A stretch of DNA of 64,000 bases from Brachionus manjavacas. Its lineage: Eukaryota; Rotifera; Eurotatoria; Ploima; Brachionidae. The stretch lies in assembly GCA_019054805.1 (NCBI GenBank), contig JAHQIY010000002.1, positions 806,001 through 870,000 on the forward strand, written 5' to 3'. Of this stretch, positions 47,704 through 59,856 are shown one piece after another (position 1 is the stretch's first letter; each line of letters starts with the position of its first letter). The position numbers were made by a program, and so were the translations under genes. The notes beneath the pieces are model-generated. The model was not told the origin of the DNA and did no database searches. It saw only the letters and a list, made by a program, of their open reading frames with translations.

Positions 47704-48511
47704 AATTACTTTTGTTTCATTGACATCATTTTCAGCGCCTTGTTGAATTTTTTTGATAATAATAAAAATATAAATTAAGACATAGAGTTATTAATTTTTG
47801 AGTTTTTTTTCTGGCTATTTGGTGCCATTGAAAGGCTAACACTGTTTTTTATCAGAATTTTATTACAGACATGAAAAAAGTTGTTTTTTTTGTTGAAATA
47901 ATCACAGGTGAGAGAAATTTATAATTTTTCTTCATTTTAACCAAAGAGTTTGGTCCAAATGATGGGATCAAAGTTGGTTTTTGTGAAGAAATCAGACTAA
48001 ATGTAATAGAAATTGGGTTCAAGTTCGAAAAGTTTTCCAAAGGGGAATTTATTTATTTTTACTCATATGGCAGCAATTAAGCGTGAATGGCAAGGTATTT
48101 TAATTAGAGAGGAATAATTCTGGCAGGAGTTTTTTTTCTTTTTATTTCGACTCGGAATTGAAATATTTTAGTTTTGTTAATTAACAAGGCGGAGATTGTG
48201 ATCGATATTTTTTTCGCCTCGACCCAATCAATAGACTGATTTTGACAATAATAATTAAAAATAAAAAAAAAACAAATTCAAATTTCTAATTAAAAAACGA
48301 AAAAAAAAGTAATAATTCAAGTTATTGGTTTTTGTTGTTGTTAGCTAGTTGAATTCCTAAGGAAAGTAAATCTTGCACAAAATTTAATATCTAACAAAAA
48401 TTAATTGTCTCTAATTAGTTGTTCTCTTCTCGCTTGCTAAATACCTGTCTGTGTATCAGTTCGTTTAATTTGTGACAAATTTGTTTAGAATATTTGATCA
48501 CTTCTGTATCC
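47704..48511. other. Upstream region of the MYT1-type gene
   Basis: AT-rich; no TATA box or clear exon was found before the ATG at 48512. Confidence 0.4.
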
Positions 48512-50490
48512 ATGGATGCTAACAATTCTCAAATGCTTAGCGCAGCCGAAACGCTTCTGGAGATAAAGCAGCAGCATGTGTTTGCCAATGCACCGCTGGA
48601 CCAAGAGGACAAATACTCTCTCTGCTCGGACTCAAAACAAATTGACACTGATGAAGAGTACGACGAAGAAAAACAAGTGCTCAATCAAATCCAAAATGAC
48701 GAGAACATCTATCATGACACTGGTAAGTCCGCACAATTAGTCAACTTTTTTTTTTCTAAAAGTTCTTTTTTTTAATTCCAAAAATAATAAATTTAGAGTG
48801 CATTTTTTTAATTAGTTTTTTTTTCTCTATTTAAAAAGCCTCTACTCGTTCATACTGTTCTAAAAAATCCGAGGATTTGCCAGACGAAGAGTCGGAAATG
48901 GACGACAAGTCTTTGAAAATGAACGATGCTAACCAGAGTGACGAAATGGTCAGGTACTTTGTTAACTTTAACAAGAGCCAGTCGGAGCTGAACCATGAGA
49001 GTGATGAGAACATCAATATCAATGATGAGGAGTCACGTGATGAATTCGAAGAAGACGCTGAATTTCGCCTGCCAAATTCTTTTTTTGCCAATGGCTCTGA
49101 CACCGAGCACAACATCAAAATAAAAACATACCCGACCAAAGACTCCAAGTGTCCTTCGATCGGCTGCGACGGTACCGGACATGTCACTGGTCTGTACTCG
49201 CACCACAGATCGCTCTCCGGATGTCCACGCAAAGACAGAAACACTGTTTTACAAAGTAATTTTTTTTTCTAAAATAATAAAATTTTTCTTATATTTTTTT
49301 GATTTTTTCTAGTTCAAAGTCAAGACGTGATCTTGAAGTGTCCAACGCCGGGCTGCCAGGGAAAGGGTCATGTGAACAGCAATCGCAATTCGCATCGGAG
49401 CGTGTCAGGCTGTCCCATAGTGGCAATGCTCAAGCTCAAAAACAACCTGAAAAAGCACCAAAATTTGAACACCAGCCTTGGTGCCAAAAAGTCACCGAAT
49501 TGCGAGAGAAAATTTTCGGACACTCCACCCAACCGTGCCGAGTCTCTCACACCACCCAATTCCGACCCAGAGTCGAAAATAAATCGCAAGAGAAAATTGG
49601 ACTCGGACCATGCCGAGTCGCCCAATTCCAAGAGTCTCAAATCGGACAAACAAAAGCCAGACCAAAAGCAAGCGTCCAAGTCGACGCTCTTCTCGATACA
49701 AAATTTGTCTTCATCTTCTGCCAGCTCGTCATCGCCTTCATCAGTTTCGTCTTCGGCCACCACTTCGCCATCATCCAACTCGTCGCACAACTTGGCCCAA
49801 ATGACCACCATGCCTCTACAGACAAATTTTCACGCACTCCAATTCATGCTCAACAATTTGAACTACCTGAACCAAATGTCGAGCCAAAAGTCCAGCGAAA
49901 CACTTCATTCCAAAGAAGTGCTTGATTTGAGCCTGCCAAATCGTAGCCGCCTCAACAACCCCAATTTGGACATGTATTCACTGATGATGATGAAGTCCCA
50001 ACAGCCAATATCCAATTTGTCTTCGCCTTCGTCCATATCGCCACTCTCCACCATTTCGAGTGTGTCCGAATGCAGAAAAAATGACGAAGAAGAAAAGGCG
50101 CTTAATTTGAGCAAAACTGCCAGGAAAAATTACAAAAAAGAAGAGCCAAAGGTCCAATTGCCGAACCAGTACAATTTGATCAATTCACTGCTGAATCCGT
50201 CAACTGGTCAAGGCCAAATGATAAACCCGTTCAATTTTGCCAATATGCCGCCTCAAATGCTTCAAAGTCCAATCGCCAATTTGCTTAATACCAACCTTTT
50301 GTTCGGCCAAAGCGAACAAAATAGTAATCAGCTATTAGCTAATTATTTGAAATTGATCAATTCTCCTTTTGCCAAACAACAAACTAGTCCCCATTTGAAC
50401 AGTCTACAAAATTATTTTAGTCATCAATTGAATAACTCTAGAGCGCAAAATACATCGACCACTAGTGCTAATCAAACTGCTGCTTTGTAG
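48512..50490 (+). CDS. MYT1: MYT1/NZF-family C2HC zinc-finger transcription factor, three exons
   Basis: Exons are 48512-48722, 48839-49255 and 49313-50490, in frame for 601 residues. Finger 1 ([20 protein letters not shown] then RSLSGCP) uses C175, C180, H193 and C199. Finger 2 ([20 protein letters not shown] then RSVSGCP) uses C219, C224, H237 and C243 and is nearly identical to vertebrate MYT1 fingers. NZF proteins bind AAAGTTT-type sites and drive neuronal differentiation by repressing non-neuronal genes. An acidic N-terminus precedes the fingers; a Ser-rich region, the basic motif INRKRKLD, and LDLS (413-416) and ALNLS (472-476), similar to CtBP-binding motifs, follow. Vertebrate members have six or seven fingers; only two are seen here. 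AATAAA lies at 50813-50818. Confidence 0.93.
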
Positions 50491-50812
50491 AATTTTAAGT
50501 GTGTTTGTATGTGCTCAATTTTTTTTTACCTTTAATATTTTCGTTGTTTTGTATTTTTTCTTTTTCTATTTTGAATTTTTTGAATTTTTTTTTTCAAAAA
50601 TGGATCAAAGCTGTAGCGAACAAGTCACAGCCTTGAGACGTTCAGTTCTACTGTAAATTTTCGATGAGAATTGGTAACAAGATCAAGACCGTTTTATTTT
50701 TATTAATTAATACTAAAACGATAATATTTCGATTTTATATGTCTAGTCACTTAATTTTTTCTTCTTCTAAATTTCAATTAGTCAATGTTTTCTTTTGTTA
50801 TTTTATCAATTA

Positions 50813-50818
50813 AATAAA
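50813..50818 (+). terminator. Polyadenylation signal of the MYT1-type gene
   Basis: AATAAA about 320 bases after the stop codon, in an A-rich context. Confidence 0.5.
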
Positions 50819-51750
50819 AAAATTAAAAATATATTTTTTTTTTTTTGTTTTAATTTGATTTTTGTTAGAAAAATTTAATTTAAATTTTTGGGACACGTGA
50901 AATGGTATGTAAATCACTAAATAGGCTATAAATGAATTAAATTTTTTTTTATTGAAAAATAAAAGCTAAAATGTTAAAAACTTCAGCATTGATGTTTTGA
51001 TTACAAACCATTTGTTTCTTTATTATCGACTTACAGTGTCGTGATCATTCATGCTGTTAAACGTTAAGTTAAAAAGCTGTATTTAAGCAACGAAGTTAAA
51101 CATTAAAAAATTTTTTTTTTAGTTTATACGTTTTTTTATTAATTAATTAATAAAAAAATATGCTTTTTCTTATAAAATTAAATCTTATTCAAATCTATTC
51201 TTGGTAATCGTCTCCACCTTCATCTTAAGATGTTCAGAGTCTCTAAAATTTTTTAATTCTAGTTAAAAATCTTTCTAATATTAATTGAAAACTATTTTTT
51301 ATTATATTTTTATTAACTGAAATATCAAAATTTTATTAATATTTTTCTTTTAAATCAAATAAGGATAATGCTTGTTCGATTAACCTAATTAAGTTTTTCA
51401 TAATTTGTGAAAATCAAATATTACTCACAAGATATTAAATTTTTTTTTCATTTTTTTTTAATATATCTAAAATTTATGATTTATTAATTTTCCTATTTTA
51501 TTTTTATATAAAAATAAAAATACGATTTACTCCAAAATAATTTGTGGAAGTATCTAATAAGGAAGACTCGTATGGTAACTCTATACACATACGAACCTAA
51601 GGCTACTTTATTAAATTACTTTAAATTAACAACCAAACAAACAAACTCAGATCCCAACTAAAATTTAATTATTTTGCTACAAAGAGACCATAAATATTCA
51701 AAAAATAATGTAAATAGTCATGGAAATAAGTAAGTGAAGCTGTACTAGAC
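50819..51750. other. AT-rich intergenic
   Basis: Nothing recognised. Confidence 0.5.
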
Positions 51751-51764
51751 CACAACTGACCATG

Positions 51765-52660
51765 GAAAAGACAGATTCAGACACGTCCTGGAATATACTC
51801 AAGTGATACGCGACCTTGGCATTATGATATCCTGCAACTTGAAATCGGTGTATCAGATGTCGAATGCGGTGTCAAAAGCAGCAACTGCACTAAGTATCCT
51901 TAGAAAGACGTTCAAATGCTGGACACCGAACATCTTCAGAATTTCCTACACCACCTTTGTCCGCTCACATCTAGAATACGCCGCTGTCGCCTGGTCACTC
52001 CATCTAAAGAGATACATCACCACCATAGAGAATGTCCAAAGGAGAGCCATAAAATTGGTCAAGCAGTTCAAAAACCTTGACAACAGTGAGAGACTGGTGA
52101 AACTAAATCTGACATTTCTGTAGGACAGGAGGACTAGAGGTGATCTTATTCAATTCTTTAAATGCTACACTGGCACTAACATTGTTAACTGTCACATAGC
52201 TCCGTCTGTCAAAGTCAACGGAAACCTACCAAGGATGAAGTCCTCAGGCTCGGTAGAGTCGACACGAGGGAATAGTGATCTAACGAAGAATAATCTATAG
52301 TGTGATTTAGGCAGAGCTGGGGAAGTGACTGTGCTCTAAACACATAAAACGCTATCACCCTAGCCAACTGGAGCACCGGACCCGAGGCCCCAATCCCTCT
52401 CAACATCGAACCAAATTACCAACAGTTATCCAGTTCTCTACGACACTGTTTTTCCTCTTCAAACATTATTATTATTTTTTTTAATTAATTAAATATTATC
52501 ATTTTTAACTAATTATATACTGACATAATGAATTTTACTGATTAAGTGTACACACCACAGTTACCATAGATGGGATCCTACTGTTTCCCATATTCGCAAG
52601 TCTAGCTTGTAAGCTTGTTGTAACTTATATTATTGTTATAAATAAAAAAAGCAACTTTCA
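51765..52660 (+). pseudogene. CR1-like LINE reverse-transcriptase C-terminus and 3' end
   Basis: The frame from 51803 reads RDLGIMISCNLKSVYQMSNA, VSKAATALSILRKTFKCWTP, then YTTFVRSHLEYAAVAWSLHL and TTIENVQRRAIKLVKQFKNL. After a single TAG it continues in frame as DRRTRGDLIQFFKCYTG. These are the conserved blocks following the YADD palm in CR1/Jockey elements. One in-frame stop and later decay inactivate it. The 3' part up to about 52660 (GGGATCCTACTGTTTCCCAT) is probably the untranslated tail. Confidence 0.8.
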
Positions 52661-52807
52661 ATTTATGATTAAGTAATTAAAATTTTATTTTTTAAAAACA
52701 TTATTAATTGATTTTCATATATCCATTCTTTTAATTTTATTTTTATTTATTAGTTTTAAAGCTTCAAGGAAAAAAAAGGATTATAACACACTCAACAAAA
52801 GTTTAAT

Positions 52808-53455
52808 AAGGAAATAATTCATTGAGAGTAAAAGTATTTTTTATTTTTAAAATAATTTATGATTTGTAATACAAATAAAATTTGATTATAGATTTATGTA
52901 AAATAGTCTATCTCTAAACTGTCTTTTAGAATTAAAAAACGAATTTTTTCCCAACATTGCTACTGAGTTGCTGAGTGCATTGTATTTTTCTGGACATAAA
53001 AATTGTAGTTTTCAATAAAAACACCAACATATCCCATTATATTGAACTATTTTTCAACTTGTTTAAAAAAGTATCTTGTGCTTTATCTTGTGTTCAAAGT
53101 TTTACTACCATCTCTTAAAAAAAATCTAGCAAACTTTCTTTTACGAAATGCTCTATTGATTTTCAAATTTCGTTTAATGCTAAGTTCATTTAGTTTCTTT
53201 TGGCTAATAAAGACCAAATTCAAATCGGAAGATTTATTGGCAAAACTGCTCGTACAGAAAACTGACCAAATACGGTCATGCAGACTTTGGTTTACAGGCA
53301 TTCTTATATTTTGATTAAGTATAAAAAAATAAATGTTTAAATATTATTTGCTTATTTGCGACTTGGGCCATTTAAAATATATTTCGTTCAGAAAAACTAA
53401 AGTGATCAATTTTATGAAAAAAAAAATTAACAAGGAAATAATTCGTTGAGAGTAA
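52808..53455. repeat. 24-bp direct repeats flanking a 600-bp segment
   Basis: AAGGAAATAATTCATTGAGA plus GTAA at 52808-52831 recurs at 53432-53455 with one mismatch. Overlapping frames at 53042-53314 (plus) and 53083-53301 (minus) lie between; neither resembles a known protein. The repeats could be a long target duplication or a local duplication. Confidence 0.5.
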
Positions 53456-56400
53456 TATTAATTTTTATTTAAAAAAACAAGGATTAGTCGCTCTTAATTC
53501 ATTTATAAAAAGAGTAAGTTAAAAAAAACTCAATAGAAATTTATCATCTGCGCAAAACAGCATTTTTCATAACCTTCTTTATTTATTTAGAAATTAATTT
53601 GAAATTGTTAACAAGAAAATTCCAAATGGAATATTTTTAGTCCTACTGTTGTTAATTTATAGAAATAGAAGTTCTTAAAGAACAAAAATGAATATTATCT
53701 AAATTTTCTTTTTTATATAATTTTAACTAAACTTATTAAGTTTGGTTCATAAGCTGAAATCTTCGGTCATTAAGCCTTTTAATTTTAAATCATTATGAGT
53801 TTTACTGTTGTACAGCTCTTTACTTTTTTGAATTTTTCAAAAATTTAAAATAATAACTAATAACTATTAATAATGTTAAAGATATAAATATAGAATTTAA
53901 TTTTAAAAATTTTATAAATTTCTTTTTTTAAATTAAAATTGTTAGCGGTTAATTTAGAATAAATTATTAGTATTAAATAAATTATTAGTTATAATTACAG
54001 CCTAGTAACTACGAGTTTAGTCTAAATCTAATTCTAGCAACAAGACTAGTTACAAATTATAACTAGTATGAAAGGTCCAACATGACCAGAGAGTAAAGTA
54101 AGCCTAAGCTTACAGCTCCGCCAACAAAATGATTCTAAATCCTCTTTATCTAAAATCTAAATTCAACTGCTGCGAATTTTAATTTCAAATAAAATGTTAA
54201 TAACTTTTTCAAAATGAATATTGGTACAAAAATTATTTTTAATAACAAATTTTGTTAAAATTTAAAATGGATTTTGAGCTATTTTTATTTATTAATCAAA
54301 TAATATTGAATAATTTAGTTATATCAGATAATTATTTTACATATGAAATATTTTTCAAGATAATCAAAATAATCACTTTGATAAAAAAATAAATAAAAAT
54401 TACATTCAATATTTCAAATTAAAACATGCAATTTATTGCAAAATTAACATCACAAATCAATAGTCGATTTTGAATATATTTTTAAATTTTCAAATTATCA
54501 TTATATTTTACATCGGGAGTAGAACAATTTATGATAAATTTCTCTACTTTATAAAAATTTATTCTAATTTCACATTTCCATGGATTGTTTTTTGCAAAAA
54601 GTTGGGATATATCTTGACGAAGCACTTTGCTTTCCAAAAATGCATTAATATAATATCAAAATATTGTCTGGCAAAAATTGGAAAATAAAAACTTCTATAT
54701 TCTCTTTCTTAAATAATGCTCAATTTCAGACTCCAACACATATGTTCTTCAAGTAATCAGAAAACTTCGAAGATCTTTCGTCAGACTATTACTCGATACC
54801 CATGTATACTTAATATTCAATGGAGCTGGAAAAAAGAAAATTGCCTTAGTTGATAATAGACTTTGGGAACTAATCGAAAGATATGTCTCTAATGTTTAAA
54901 AAAATCTCCTTGATATTTAGACTTGTGATCGAGTATTCAAAAAATGAATAAAAAGAAAAAATGAATTTTTTTTCGAGATTTACTAATGGAACAGTTTATT
55001 TTGAAATTTAAGTTTTATCAAAATTTACTATTACATATTCAAAAAAATATTTTTGAAAGAATACATAAAATATGTTTTCTCGGATAAAAGGATCTTTTGA
55101 TTGATAAAATACAAAATTTGTATCCGAGATTACATTTTGATGCATCCTTAGATACACATTTATATATCCTAGGATACATGCCAAAAATGAGGTTAATGGG
55201 ACTCATCTTTACCAAAAATTTAAAGGGATTCCGGCGGAGTCCTGGTTTAAGGAATCGGGTATTTTGTAGATTAGAGAATTATTATTTAAAATTTAAATAA
55301 ATAATTAAACTATTAATTAATAAAACTTTAAATTTAATTACCTTAAAGTAGAAAAAGAACTAGAATGATTTTTACTTTTTACTTTTCTCATTGTCTATAC
55401 CTCGTTGATCCTGGTCTTTAATTAAAATAACTCGAATACCTTAAATAACAGAAAGAAAGAATTAATAGTTTTTTAAATACGTTTTTTTTCTTTATCAAAA
55501 TAATTAAACATTTTAAATTAAAAAAAAATATTTTAAATTGTAATATAAAAGTGACGGAAAAATGGTATAAACATTAACCAAATAGCCAAAAAAACGTAAG
55601 TTGACCATTAAGAAAGTCAGTTTTAATTTAAGTTAATGATTGATATTAGCTTAATGATCTCATTTATGGCCTAAATATGCGAACTAAACTTATCAATACC
55701 AAAAATTTAAAGGATTAATCTATTTTAAAAATTATTACATTAGCATTTAAGGAAATTTTAAATTGACACAATATTGAATTTGGATCTATTCAATAAATAT
55801 TTTTTTATTTCATTTTTTTAAATTAATTTGAAAAAATTGTAATAAATAATAATTTTATTAAGTTTTAAATCTTGATTGATTAACCACAGAAGACCCATAT
55901 TTTTTAACTGATGCTATCAATTTCAATTTTGAAAAATTTTAATTAAAATTTTGATAAAAATATTTTTTTATTTATGATTATTTTTCACAAAAAGTATCAA
56001 GAATTTAAAGACATTTTTTCGATCATTTAATTCAAATTTTTCATAAGTACAAGAGATTAAGCTTGAATTTTTGAAAGTAAAATCAAATTCATATTGTTTT
56101 TAATTTAAGATTTTCAAATTCAAAAAAATCTTTAAAATATCAAACAAGATGTATAAATAGACAGAGTGTTGAGAATATTTTTTTTTAATTTGAAAATTAA
56201 AAAATAAAAAACAGCAAGAAGAATTAATGATTTTAGGTTCAAAAAGTTTACATTTTAATTATATAATTAATATACTAAAAATAAAAGTCAATTATTAAAT
56301 AATTAATATCCTGATTAGAAAATTTTAATTTTAATTCAATCATTTTGGTATTATAAATTAAAAACTAATTACATGAAAATTTCATCTTTTATTTAGTATG

Positions 56401-56707
56401 CCAAATAAAAAATAATAAAAATTCTAAAATAATAAAGACATTAATATCTGCTGTTATTTGAGAAAATTTGTTACTTTTTTACTATTGTTTTAATTCCTTT
56501 AGGTACAACAAAATGAAATTAATTTGGAGAGAAAGTAATACATTAAGAAAAATTTTCTATTCTTTCAAAATAGTTTCAAATTTCAAATTTTTTTCTTTTT
56601 TAATTAAAAAAAAATTAAAAATTTATACAAAACATTTTAATATTTTAATATTTTAAAATAAAAAAATTAAGTTCTTGGAGGCTAAAATTGAGATTCTTGA
56701 TTTTATT
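53456..56707. other. AT-rich intergenic with one SINE-like copy
   Basis: Only the SINE-like body at 55226-55420 is recognisable. No gene supported. Confidence 0.5.
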
Positions 56708-58320
56708 TCACTGTCTTTTTTTTCCAGAATAAACTTCAAATTTTGATTTTGAAAAAATGCACGAAATTAAACAAACTAAAATTGCGCCAGCTATTGCTTC
56801 GGTCAATTTAAAGCCATATGACCATGTGTATAATTTAGAGATGTAACCAAAAGGTAGACCAGCTGATATTGAACCAATATTTGCCGCCAAAGACGCGTAG
56901 GCATGTGAAGATCCTGAAAAAGACTTGGGCGTAAATTCCATCGCTATAACCCCTAAAAGCGAAACACATCCAAAACAGAAAAATCCGGATAAAGTCCCAA
57001 TAATCAGCAAACTTTTTCTGCTTATATTTGAGTCTAGGTAATAATTAAACAAATGAAGACTAATTAAGAGTCCCACAAAAAATACAATATTGACCAGCAT
57101 TCTAGAGTAAACCGAACAAGGAGCTGTGGGTTTTTTGTTATCTATCCGTTTACATTTAAAATGGTAAACAAAATCTGACACTAATCCAGAAAAAAGCGAT
57201 CCAAAAACGCCTGATAGCTCAAAAATAGACAAAAAATATGTTGCTTAAAATTGAAATTGATTAATTAGAAAAATTTTTCTTTCTCAAAAATATATAAAAT
57301 CCTTATAATTACCATTGTAGCTACTAATCTTTAGGGATTTGATCATGTAGATATGTGCCCAGTCTGAAAATAGGGTTTTTATAAATTGAACTATAAAATA
57401 ACATAGACATATTGATACAAAGAATGGATAAAGAAAAAGTTGCTTTGTTTTTTGTAAAAATCCAATTTCTTCAATATTTTGATCGAATTCAGTATTCTTG
57501 CATACAAAATCTGCAAGCCCCACTTCAGAGGGCCTATTTCGCAGTACCATTATGGACAAGTATCCAATGGTCATGCATATATATCCCTGAATCATTAATC
57601 CATATGACCAGTGATATTTTAGAGCAATTGAAGTGGCAATTATGGGTCCGATCGCTCCTGCCACATTGGAACTTGTTGACAAAATCGACCACCTTTACAG
57701 ACAAAATCAACAAAGAAAACTTTAAAAATGCTATTCTACCAAGTGGCGAAGTGAGATTTTGGCAGCCAATTTTGAAGCAATTTGGCACAACACGGCCAAG
57801 CAGGTCCTGTTTCCAAATAAAAAAAAAGCTCAATTTATTCACCAGTTTTACTTGAATCCAATCATACCTTGAACAAATCCGATCAAAAAAGAAAGCATGT
57901 ACACGGATGAAATCTAGAAATTTTTTAGAACGTGACTTTTTGCTGATTGTAGTATCACATTACTTGGATGTCCTTTTTGTAAGCAATGTTCAGCAAACCT
58001 GACAAAAACAAGCCCGAGCCGAACAATATCCGGCAGCTATACACATCACTAAGCACGCCGCCGATCAACTTACTAATGGCATATGCAAAATTTTGACCAC
58101 TAATCACAATACCTGATTTAGTTGAAAATTAAAAAAAAAAATTCAAAATTATTTTTGTTTCCATACCAATGTCATTTTTGGTGAAATTAAAAGTGCTTGT
58201 TTGATTTAGGCGAAAATGAGGCACCATAAAGATCAAAGATTTGCGAGTGAGGTAGTAGAAGCCGTAGCCCAGATAGAGAATGGTCAGAATGGCAGCTTGG
58301 TAGACAATTATTTTGTTCAT
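56708..58320 (-). CDS. SLC37A4: Glucose-6-phosphate transporter (SLC37A4-like), six exons
   Basis: Minus-strand exons are 58320-58167, 58112-57964, 57913-57868, 57806-57740, 57692-57313 and 57243-56708. Phases fit and give 443 residues (human about 429). Family landmarks are YLGYGFYYLTRKSLIFMVPH, IVISGQNFAYAISKLIGGVL with SD, GPAWPCCAKLLQNWLPKSHF with ATWWSILSTSSNVAGAIGP, FELSGVFGSLFSGLVSD, and GSSHAYASLAANIGSISAGL with PFGYISKLYTWSYGF. SLC37A4 is a 12-helix major-facilitator protein of the ER membrane. It exchanges glucose-6-phosphate for phosphate and feeds glucose-6-phosphatase. Introns are 45-70 bp. AATAAA directly abuts the stop codon, implying a very short 3' UTR. The gene diverges from CREB. 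Confidence 0.95.
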
Positions 58321-58988
58321 TTTGTTCTAGTTTAAAAAAGTGTTCGGTTCTTTTCATAAATTACCATAATTCTTATTATGATTAGTTTAGAAGCGTTCAT
58401 TAGACTCTGAGAAAAATTGAAAAGCTTTTTAGTTTTAAATAATTTATTAAAATAAAATGCTAGTGTTGTTCTGGGCGCCTTGCTAAATCAGACAATTTTT
58501 ATCGATTTCTAGAAATAATTTGCGTAATTAGGCAATGACGTCAAATGCGAATAACTTGCTCTAAAGGAGAAGCAAAGTAGAAGGGAAAAATTTTAATATT
58601 TTAATTAAAATTGTTTTGAATGATTACGAAATTTACCTTTTGGAGAATTTTAAGAAAGAGAAAAAAGCATAATTTGCAAGCTTTGCTCCCACTCAGTGTT
58701 CAAATCTTTTATCAATCTACCCCTCTGATTTTGTCGGTCTAAACGAAATACTTATTCAAATTTTCTTCATATCTGTATTTTATAAATTTATTATTTTTAG
58801 CTTTAAATCGTCATCACAATTAACTAATAAAAAAAATAATTTTTTTTCCAAAATTTTAATATTTTCAAGACTCATTATTACGTATTTCTTTTTCTTTTTT
58901 TTTCAAATTTCTTCAAAATATTTAGAGCATTACAATAGCGGCATTTGAGATGAGATTTTTCATTAATGCTTGACTTGAATCAAATCAA
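58321..58988. promoter_or_regulatory. Shared divergent promoter of SLC37A4 and CREB with a perfect CRE
   Basis: The 668 bp between the two start codons contains TGACGTCA at 58536-58543, 216 bp from the SLC37A4 ATG and 446 bp from the CREB ATG. This palindromic octamer is the canonical CREB-binding cAMP-response element. Transcription starts and activity are not known from sequence. Confidence 0.55.
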
Positions 58989-59856
58989 ATGGTAAAAAAA
59001 GAGGACTGCACTCAATCAAATGATAGCAATTCATCTTTGTCATCCACTTCATCTAGTTCATCGTTTGTAAACAATTTTCAAGAAAAAAGAGTAAACAATC
59101 ATAAAGTTCAGAGCATGCAGAACTTGGCTAATCAGCTAGTGGCGGCTGCAGTGGGCAACGGAAACCCGATCCTGTGCGCGGCGCCCTCTGGTCAGTCGGA
59201 CGTCACCCAGGTCTACTTTCAGAACGACTTGTCCAATCCGTACAAATTGCAGGCCGCGGCCGTGCACCTGATAAATCAGGCGGCCCAACAGCAGCAGAGC
59301 ACCAACAGCTCAAAGGACCTTCCCAGAGATAGTGACTTTTTTCTCTCTTTTTTGAATAAAATTTAAAAAAATTATTCTAGAAAGAACAGATAATCGACTT
59401 GCTAATAACATGAGCTCGAGCAGCAGCTCAGGTAGCAACAATGGCAGCGAGATTGTTGAGGTAGCCCAAGAGACGAACCGCAAAAGAGAAATTAGACTTT
59501 TAAAAAACAGGTAAATGATCGCCAATGATCCAAATTTGCTTAAAGTTAAATAGTTAAATAAATGACGTCTTTTTCAGAAGTTTATTTGACGTCAGACCAT
59601 TGTTTAATTAATGATACTTTTTTTTTTTTTAAGAGAAGCAGCACGAGAGTGTCGCAGAAAAAAAAAAGAATACATAAAATGCTTGGAAAATAGAGTGGCT
59701 GTTTTGGAAACACAAAACAAGACACTTATTGAAGAATTGAAAACTTTGAAGGAATTGTACTGTCAAACTGGTGAAAATACAAACTCAAATAAAAATTCGT
59801 CAAACTCGCATTCAAGTTCGTCAAGCCAGCAGAACGCGGCCTCGTCCAAGGCGTAG
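58989..59856 (+). CDS. CREB: CREB/CREM/ATF1-type bZIP transcription factor, three exons
   Basis: Exons are 58989-59331, 59381-59510 and 59634-59856, in frame for 231 residues. The C-terminal bZIP is unmistakable: TNRKREIRLLKNREAARECR, RKKKEYIKCLENRVAVLETQ, NKTLIEELKTLKELYC (residues 146-201), with leucines at 175, 182, 189 and 196. The exon break inside NR|EAAREC is as in animal CREB genes. An N-terminal Ser-rich and Gln/Ala-rich part (VYFQNDLSNPYKLQAAAVHL) may be the constitutive activation domain. No RRPSY kinase-inducible domain is present in the visible exons. The protein binds CRE sites as a nuclear dimer. Intron 2 holds two CRE-like sites. Confidence 0.94.
59563..59594 (+). promoter_or_regulatory. 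Two CRE-like sites in CREB intron 2
   Basis: TGACGTCT at 59563-59570 and the perfect palindrome TGACGTCA at 59587-59594, 24 bp apart, in the 123-bp intron just before the bZIP exon. Confidence 0.55.

Noticed and set aside
49368..49811. Long antisense frame in MYT1-type exon 3
   Set aside because: Shadow of the sense coding exon; the composition mirrors Ser codons read backwards.
55386..55405. ATACCTCGTTGATCCTGG resembling the 5' end of 18S rRNA
   Set aside because: Similarity stops after about 18 bases and the segment is part of a SINE-like repeat.
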